64,000 bases of DNA, taken from Symbiodinium natans (lineage: Eukaryota; Sar; Dinophyceae; Suessiales; Symbiodiniaceae). Positions 57,490 to 64,000 of the stretch are shown one piece after another. The stretch spans positions 72,418-136,417 of the forward strand of contig CAJNDS010000456.1 in NCBI GenBank assembly GCA_905221605.1, written 5' to 3'. The notes under the pieces were generated by a model. That model searched no databases, was not told where the DNA came from, and saw only the letters and a program-made list of their open reading frames with translations. The translations under genes were made by a program, and so were the position numbers. Position 1 is the first letter of the stretch. Every line of letters starts with the position of its first letter.

Positions 57490-57980
57490 TCGCATAGCAT
57501 GTTGAAGGGGCCTACTCGAGATCTTGCTTCTTAGCTGATACGGGTGGGTTGCGCTTCAGGAGTTTCGTAGATTACCTTGAATTCAGCCTTGCGAACACGA
57601 TGCAAATCTCTGCAATACTTCAGGATGTTTCAGGCGAGCGGCGCAATGCGCACCATACCGCAATGACAGCGTTCGTTTGATGGCGAGGCACTGATTCAAT
57701 GGACGCCACCCGAGCTGCTCTTCCGTTCGAGCAAAAGAGCTAAACATCTTTAACATGTAGGTTGCCGCTTATGTCGCGAGCAGGCCTTAGGCAGACTTAT
57801 GCAGAATGCTGATGGCTGGTCAGCTTCATTGTCAGGGAAGCTCCTTGGATCTTGTACCAATTTGGATGTGTTCCGGAGTTTCTCCTTTGTCAGGCCCAAT
57901 GGGAAAGGCGGCGGTATGCGAGAGTGAATCAACATAATCAACCGAAAGCGGGAGAGGTCACTGGGACCCAGTTGCAAGTT
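57490..57980 (+). other. Possible extra coding segment between the crotonase and the receptor gene
   Basis: At 57507-57681 a + frame reads G-A-Y-S-R-S-C-F-L-A-D and G-L-R-F-R-S-F-V-D-Y-L-E-F to a TGA. Composition is protein-like, and it may be an exon of a different gene. Nothing else in the stretch is recognisable. Confidence 0.25.
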
Positions 57981-58024
57981 GCAACACGAGGCAGCATTTG
58001 GGCTCCAAGTGTGCCGCGTGCAAT

Positions 58025-58599
58025 ATGAGAAACATCGGAAACATCAGACGGGTTCAAATCCTCGTGCTCTTGTTGCCCCATGCCCTGGCCGCCAGAAGCT
58101 CGCAGGAGTGCCCTTGTCTCTCAAACAGCTCGGGCGACTTATATGACCGGCTTCGGTCAGAGCTGGCTGCCCAAGGTATATCAGCGGACTATGGCACCAC
58201 GGGCTGCCACGCATACGATGCAAATCTGTCCTTGTTCGGTTGCGAGGCCAACGCGGGTTCCTACTGCACCAACCCTTGGTGCTACGTGGACATGACATTG
58301 TGCCCTCTGGATGAAGGTCAGTGCCAGGCCGCTGGGGAGACGCCAGGAAGTGATGCTTCACCGCATTGCCGAACCCGTCGAACGTCGAGCAGCAGCATTG
58401 TCAACATGTCCATCTTCTACAGCTATGAGACATGTGGATCCATGAACTTGTATGATGGCACACGACACTCTGAAGGCATAGGCGGATACATCATCAAGAT
58501 TGCCGTGGATCCCTTTCCGCCCTGGGTGCTCACCCGGGGGCAGGGATATGGCGGCGCGAGCTACGATTTCTTTGAAAGGTCTTTCAGAAATATCCTCTC

Positions 58600-58641
<42 letters not shown>

Positions 58642-58976
58642 CTCTCTATCTTGTTGAAGGGTGGGAATCTTTTTAAATGTTGTTGTTTGAAACAGTTGCA
58701 TTTGTGTTGGCTTTTGGCTCTCGAATTCTTTGACAGGTCCCTTGACTTGTTCGAACCGAAGCCGCAGATAAAGGTTGCTCCCGGCTGGGCCACGGAGCAG
58801 TCGAGGCGACGGCACAATGAACAAAAATAGAACGAGAGATGTTGTAGACACGTGAACATAGGCAGTTTGTATTTTTGTATGTGGATATAATGTTTTTTGT
58901 TAAATCTTGAATTTGGACGAACACCCCCATGAGACCCCTTGCTCTGTGCATCTCTCCGCCACTACTGTTTGCGCAC

Positions 58977-59057
<81 letters not shown>

Positions 59058-62000
59058 CTGCCAGCACGCACACTTGTCGGGGCACATAACCTCAGCATGG
59101 GCGGCCTCACCATGAGCTCGCACCACCTGGATTGCCATTATTTCGATCACACGATCTCCGAATCTCGGAGGCTTTGGCGTTTCGCCTCCTTGCTCGTGCG
59201 GATGCGAGCCGCGTGGCCCTTTTGGTGGTGTCTGCTAGGGGTGTAGAAACAGGCGTGGTCTCGCGGGGGCGTCGGGGGGTAGTTACAAGAGCGAACCTGA
59301 CGATGAAAAGAACAGACCATTGAAGTGAACATAGTAGCAAATCCTCGTCCTTCTTCAGCCAGCACATGCAGTATATTTGCTATCGCACGTTTCATCTCGT
59401 ACTACAAACATGAAGAGGCACAAAGGACATCGCCAGCATGCCCTTGCATAGATCTGCATAGCCATCCCGGGAATCACTGGGCAGCCCTAGGGGGTTAATG
59501 CACTGGAAGGAAGGATGGAAGGAAGGAAGGAAGGAAGGAAGAGAATCAATAACTTAACACTAGCCTTTCGGGGGGGGCCTCTTCGCTGAGTAGAAAAAGA
59601 AGAGGAGAACCACTAAAACCCCAGTATAGTGTCCTTCTCTTTTGCTTCGACAATTACTTTTAATGCAGCGCTTTTCTTTTCAAGTTATATGGTCGTATCT
59701 AATTTCGTGACGAGGCAGTTATACTCGAGCTCCTACACAGCGTGTGTGCACGATGTGGCGATCGGAAACTTCGACCTTTGCATCGCGGATCTTTGGCTCA
59801 CGCCCGAACGAAATCAGCTGGCCACCTTCCTTCCCCCTGTGCGCCACGACTACTTCTACTTGGTGGTGCCCAAGAAGCAGGAGGAGATCACTTTCTGGAC
59901 CCGCCTGGAAGCACCCCTCCGTCCGTTCACTGCGGATGCGTGGCTCAGCATCGTCCTCTTTCTGTGCGGTTTGTCGGCATTGCTTTGGTTGGTGCAGCTC
60001 TGTGAGAAAGGCTTCTTCAAAAACCCGAAGGGCTTGTGTTCATGGAGTGTGGCAGAGTTCGGCCGGTCCCAATTCAATGTGTGGCATGATTTCCTTCTTG
60101 GTCAGAGCAGTCATGATGTTGAAAGAGGTCCATCGCACAAGCTCTTCAGCGTTGCTTTTGCGTTTTTCATCCTTGTTACACTGGCCAGCTACACAGCAAG
60201 TCTGGCGTCGCAGCTTGTCATTCAGCGTGGTGCTGAGGGAACAATTGCTGACATCAATGCCGCCGTTGACCTTGGCATCAAAATATGTGTTCCGTCAGTG
60301 TTGTACCCCACCTTTAGCAACTTGTACCCGCTGGCGATGTTCGAATCAGTGCCTGTGATCGAGCAGTCTGCCCGCTACATGCATGCTGGGAGGTGTGGAG
60401 CCATGGTAGTGTCCCAGGAAATCATCAACAGCATGCATGCAGGAAACATCAGGGAGCAAGATTGCAACTCAGGCCTCTCCGAGGACATATCTCGCTGTAA
60501 CTACGACAACTTTGGGAATCGGCGTGACGACTGCAATTTCATTCGTGCAGGAGACCTGCTCTGGAGTGTGCCACTCTCCTTTCCAGTCGGTGATAGGATT
60601 GCTCACAGTATGTCCTGGGCATTCACAAGTGGCTTAACAGGCAGACTGCTGGTTACTAGGGAAGGAAGGAGCTTATTCTTCATTAGTGGGAACCAGATTA
60701 GGAGCTATGATCGGTAGGGAAGCCTACCCTTTTGCTCTTTAATTCCCTCCCTTAAAACCAACATGCAACATACTTCGGCCCTAAACTTCAAACCTTAGTT
60801 AAGCCCCATGCCCTAAGCCAAGCATGCTGATTGCATGTCCGTAGCTGTGGGCACGCAAGTGACTAAACCAAGCTGCTTCTTATCAGGCGGGCTGCTCGAG
60901 GAACTCAAGGAGAACAAGTTTAACAAAGATGCCTTCCCGCTGTCGAAGTGCGAGGTGAGGCGATGTCTCAAACCAAATATGTCCGCATGCGCATGCACGC
61001 GTGCGCGGCTGCGTGCGTGGGTGTGTGTGTGTGTGTGTGCGTCTCTGTGTCTCTGTGTCTCTTTGTCTGTGCGTATGTGTGTGTGTGTGTGCCAAAGCGC
61101 TGTCGGACTCACGGCCTGCGTGAGAGAACTCAAACTCTGAAAGCACGTTTTTCAATGCTCAGCGTGCGTAGCAGTAGAACGCTTTCACCATTGCAGTCAA
61201 GTAATTGCTTGGTGTGCTTTCGCACGAAAACCTGAAACTGACATCTTTGACAGAAATACCCTTAATACCATCGTGCTCAATCAGAAGCTGTTAGACTCAA
61301 ACTAGTTGACACACCTCTCCCCCAATCATGTCATGGAAAGCGTGGGACCAGTGGCGTCAGGGGATTGGCATTTGCAAGATCCAGTTACCCCCACGAAGCC
61401 CACCAACATTCATCGTGAACCTGAGTGTGATAATGGTTCCCTACAGGTTTTCCCGTGTTTCATGGATTACGTGATAACTTCAAGAGTACCAAAGCTCATA
61501 CGCATGAACACAGCATATAACGTACGAAAACTTATGCGCATGAACACAGCACATAACGTATCAGTCTTATTTTCACACCAGTTCTATTGGTCCAGTATTA
61601 GTTCATATAAGTAATGCCATATGAATGTTCAGACCGTTTGTATGGTTTCTAAAGCTTACGCAGTTTTTACAATCCACATAAACCATAGAGTTTATAAAGC
61701 TTCATTATCCAGATGGTTTACAGTTACCTTCTAATTATAGATTCAATAACATATATACCCTATAAAATCGGTAAAACAATGAGATCAACTTAGACCGTCT
61801 ATCTAATTGATGTAGTTCAATCCGTCATCCTAATGTATATAGTATACATTAAACTTAAGATCACAAGCGTTGCGAATTTCGAAGTGAAGTTACCTCAATC
61901 ATTTTGATGTAATTTACTTCAGTCCTTTTTCTAGTTTAGACCATGCACATCATGCTGACACAAACGATCAACAGATTAAGTCATTGTAAGTTACTAGCAG

Positions 62001-62611
62001 TTGAATGAGGGGATGGCAGAGGGGCCTTGGAGGTATCTAAATTCACAAGGGCATGTGTAAATGTGAACAGTTACACATTCTGAACCATTGACAGAATTCA
62101 AAGAGTTTGAATGGTTCAACTCACCAAAACCCCACAATTACAACTGCAAGAGGACTGTCCCAAACGTATCCTCAAAGATGTTATCTCTCTCTCTCTCATA
62201 CCTATATGGTGTATGTCATACCATGCCCTGCAGCATCAGGAAGCCTATAGTACACATATGTACACATCGCACAGTAAAAAGGAACTTTAAACGAAGGACA
62301 ACCAAAAAGAAACCCAGACATCGATAAGTTGTCAGGTGGAGACACGAAGCGAAGAGGACGGCCTCACCTCCGACGATCTCAGCGGCACTGTCTACATCTC
62401 CATCATCATCGCGGCAGTTGGGCTCCTGTGCTTTTGTGGCGAAATGTACCGAAGTCGTGGCGATGAGGCAGAGAGCAGTGACCCGCAAGACCCAAAGCAG
62501 GAGCAGCCTGAAAGACCTGCGGGCATCCCAGCCGAAGGCTGGCCGTGGCCTCCCCAAAGTCCGGAAAGAGATCCAGACCCGTTGAGTGCTGGCCCTAGCC
62601 AAGATGCGTAG
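58025..62611 (+). CDS. Ionotropic glutamate receptor-like ligand-gated channel, at least five exons
   Basis: This would be a plasma-membrane cation channel with a bilobed ligand-binding domain. Exon 1, 58025-58578, starts at an ATG with a signal peptide (V-Q-I-L-V-L-L-L-P-H), then a Cys-rich module with N-P-W-C-Y-V-D-M and the start of lobe S1. Exon 2 starts at 58737 and continues the frame as D-F-F-E-R-S-L-D-L-F. Exon 3, from about 59715 to 60640, encodes the rest of S1 (I-A-D-L-W-L-T-P-E-R, with the ligand-binding Arg). It goes on to M1, a pore loop, M3 with S-Y-T-A-S-L-A-S-Q-L and lobe S2. Exon 4, 60887-60954, follows a GC donor and encodes L-L-E-E-L-K-E-N-K-F-N-K. Exon 5, 62336-62611, gives M4 (V-Y-I-S-I-I-I-A-A-V-G-L-L-C-F-C-G-E-M) and a short Pro-rich tail. 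Reading on past 60640 gives a false C-terminus. The boundary between exons 2 and 3 is unsure, and an exon may be missing there. Confidence 0.75.
58593..58650 (+). repeat. (CT)n microsatellite in receptor intron 1
   Basis: About 20 CT units, then CTTTCT variants, starting a few bases after the GT donor at 58579. It forms most of the pyrimidine content of this 158-base intron. Confidence 0.95.
58978..59055 (+). repeat. (CTG)n trinucleotide repeat, about 25 units, in a receptor intron
   Basis: A pure TGC/CTG array lies between receptor exons 2 and 3. It produces poly-Leu, poly-Ala, poly-Cys or poly-Gln frames according to strand and phase. No surrounding exon was identified. Confidence 0.97.
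59508..59542 (+). repeat. (GGAA)n microsatellite
   Basis: GGAAGGAAGGATGGAAGGAAGGAAGGAAGG just before the third exon of the receptor gene. Confidence 0.95.
61017..61095 (+). repeat. (GT)n microsatellites in a receptor intron
   Basis: Two GT runs with a GTCTCTGTGTCTCTGTGTC block between them. They lie in the 1.4-kb intron between the fourth exon and the M4 exon. Confidence 0.95.
61130..62335 (+). other. Intron before the M4 exon; no separate gene
   Basis: Donor GTGAGG follows the exon that ends at 60954, and the acceptor TTGTCAG ends at 62335. Between them the DNA is AT-rich with an approximate direct repeat, CTCATACGCATGAACACAGC and CTTATGCGCATGAACACAGC, around 61495-61560. The 102-codon frame at 61306-61614 spans that repeat and has no domain. 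Confidence 0.55.
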
Positions 62612-63455
62612 GGCTCGCGGCTGATCGCAGTTACTTTTCTCACTCTGATGAAATGTTAGAGTGGGACCACTGCAAAACCTCGTTCGAGCGAGAAGGAAAT
62701 GAACGCTGTGACTCATGCAGCATCTCTTGTCATGGTGCAAAGGGAGAGCTGCGCCGCGCAGCCCGGGAGCTTTTTGGAAGGGATTTCATGATGAAGTAGC
62801 GGGATTCTGTGACTCCTGTCTGTGAACAATCGGAATTTGTTGTTTCTTATGAGCCACTGAACGCGTCACGCTGACCCTTGTGACTGTGAAGCCTCGTGGA
62901 TTGCGATTGTTTGCAGTGAAGCAGCTTGTGTGTGCATCTGGCTTAGGGCGACTTGAGTAAAGTATCATGCAACTGTCGGATGCTTTTCCAGCCCCTTCAA
63001 TTTGCCCGAAACCGCTTCCGGGGGAGCCATGTCAGGCCCCTAAATGCTTCACAGACCCTCTAAGGCTCTCCAGCCTAGATCTTTTCGAGCTCCTCCAAGC
63101 CCCCTGTGCAGTCGGGTCTGTGTGAAATGCTGTATAGAACTTGTATAGGGTTTGGGCCCCAATAACCTTTTGAACAAAACGATTTGAACGAAACGGTTTT
63201 TTTTTGGAACGGGGGTCGGGGGTAGAGGGGGCGGGAGGAGAGCGGGATGGAGGGGTGGAGGGGAGGAAGGGGGTGGAGTGGGAGGGCGGGAGGGGGAGGC
63301 GCCTAGGCATCCCTGCCAGGCCTTGAAGCTTTGAGCCACTCAGAAAAGCCTTGTAAATGGCAAAGTTGTCTGTGCGGGCAAAAGATTCAGATGTGGGGGG
63401 GGGGGGGATTTTGGAGATCTGGAAGAAAGATCTGGACAGATCTGGCAGCTGGGCC
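62612..63455. other. Intergenic; no gene
   Basis: Unremarkable until about 63190, where the + strand becomes G-rich (63190-63300) and minus frames turn Pro/Ser-rich. A G-run of 13 lies at 63396-63408. No domain is visible in any frame. Confidence 0.6.
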
Positions 63456-63627
63456 TGAGATTTAGGGTTTAGGGTTTAGGGTTTGGGGTTTAGGGTTTAG
63501 GGTTTTAGGGTTTAGGGTTTAGGGTTTAGGGTTAGGGGTTTAGTTAGGGTTTAGGGTTTAGGGTTAGGGTTTAGGGTTTGGGTTAGGGTGGAGGGTTTAG
63601 GGTTTAGGGTTTGGGGTGTGGGGTTGC
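63456..63627 (+). repeat. TTTAGGG telomere-type array
   Basis: About 20 TTTAGGG units with small variants (TTAGGGG, TTTTAGGG, TTTGGGG). TTTAGGG is the Arabidopsis-type telomere repeat also known from dinoflagellates. The G-rich strand runs 5' to 3' toward the right end of the window, as expected for a right-hand chromosome end. Confidence 0.9.
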
Positions 63628-64000
63628 GGGGTTTGGGGTTTGGGGTTTGGGGGTTTGGGGTTTGGGGTTTGGGGGTTTGGGGTTTGGGGGTTTGGGGGTG
63701 TGGGGGTTGGGGGTGTGGGGTTTGGGGGTTTGGTGGGTTGGGGGGTTTGGGGGTTTGGGGGTTTGGGGGTTTTGGGGTTGGGGGTTTTGGGGGTTGGGGG
63801 TTTTGGGGGTTTGGGGGTTTGGGGGTCTGGGGGTTTGGGGGTTTGGGGGTTTGGGGGTTTGGGGGTTTGGGGGTTTGGGGGTTTGGGGGTTTGGGGGTTT
63901 GGGGGTTTGGGGGTTTGGGGGTTTGGGGGTTTGGGGGTTTGGGGGTTTGGGGGGTTGGGGGTTTGGGGGTTTGGGGGTTTGGGGTTTGGGGGTTTGGGGG
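63628..64000 (+). repeat. GTTTGGGG(G) array, variant telomere-like
   Basis: Beyond the TTTAGGG block the repeat loses its A and becomes TTTGGGG, then predominantly the 8-mer GTTTGGGG, which is very regular from about 63820 to 63945. It runs off the end of the window. A single transition (A to G) converts the first repeat into the second. Confidence 0.9.

Noticed and set aside
60641..60717. C-terminal extension of the receptor ORF to the TAG at 60717
   Set aside because: The iGluR fold needs the end of S2 and M4, which are found in downstream exons with matching phase. The extension has no family similarity and lies after a GC donor.
1..64000. Prokaryotic or organellar origin, tRNA or rRNA genes
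   Set aside because: No operon spacing, Shine-Dalgarno starts, tRNA cloverleaf or rRNA core was recognised. Introns, microsatellites and the domain types indicate nuclear eukaryotic DNA.

Overview
The window looks like dinoflagellate nuclear DNA (Symbiodiniaceae-like or a relative; I cannot fix the genus). The grounds are: exons whose frames close only with GT, GC or GA splice donors and an AG|G-type acceptor; two related introner-like introns flanked by short direct repeats; Cys-rich secreted modules and EF-hand proteins of a kind common in these algae; long G/C runs and microsatellites; and TTTAGGG-type repeats both interstitially and as a long array at the right end. Most long ORFs without homology are chance frames, and many start on GTG/TTG, so genes were rebuilt from domain continuity and splice phase rather than from ORF length.

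Layout. 0.8-2.2 kb: exon of an EF-hand protein with about ten copies of a 21-residue repeat. 5.2-7.0 kb: SMP + C2 lipid-transfer protein (extended-synaptotagmin/tricalbin type). 9.9-11.2 kb: prolyl-4-hydroxylase-type 2-oxoglutarate oxygenase with an EF-hand inserted ahead of its catalytic core. 13.56-20.47 kb: one very large secreted Cys-rich mosaic protein (about 2230 aa) in three exons, interrupted only by the two introner-like elements; a weak spliced-leader-like relic lies just upstream. 22.9-23.8 kb: three short exons of a kinesin motor domain. 24-36 kb: gene-poor, repeat-rich (G-tracts, hairpin repeats, ACT microsatellite, a tandem ~110-bp repeat). 36-46 kb: scattered coding-like pieces with stops on both strands, and inverted arrays of a CTAGGTGTGGCGGG motif. 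46.6-47.0 kb: possible small secreted protein. 48-56 kb: microsatellites, decayed CCCTAAA arrays, a tandem array that couples an intron-3'-end-like motif to huge G-tracts, a transposase C-terminal fragment and a large foldback. 56.3-57.4 kb: enoyl-CoA hydratase (crotonase) gene in about five exons. 58.0-62.6 kb: ionotropic-glutamate-receptor-like channel in at least five exons. 63.46-64.0 kb: TTTAGGG array grading into TTTGGGG(G).

The recognisable genes do not form a pathway: calcium and lipid signalling (EF-hand, SMP-C2), secretion or cell surface (Cys-rich giant, P4H), motility (kinesin), acyl-CoA chemistry (crotonase) and a cation channel (iGluR). All recognised genes lie on the + strand, which fits the unidirectional gene blocks known in dinoflagellates. 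The most interesting element is the pair of introner-like introns inside an otherwise nearly intron-free giant gene.
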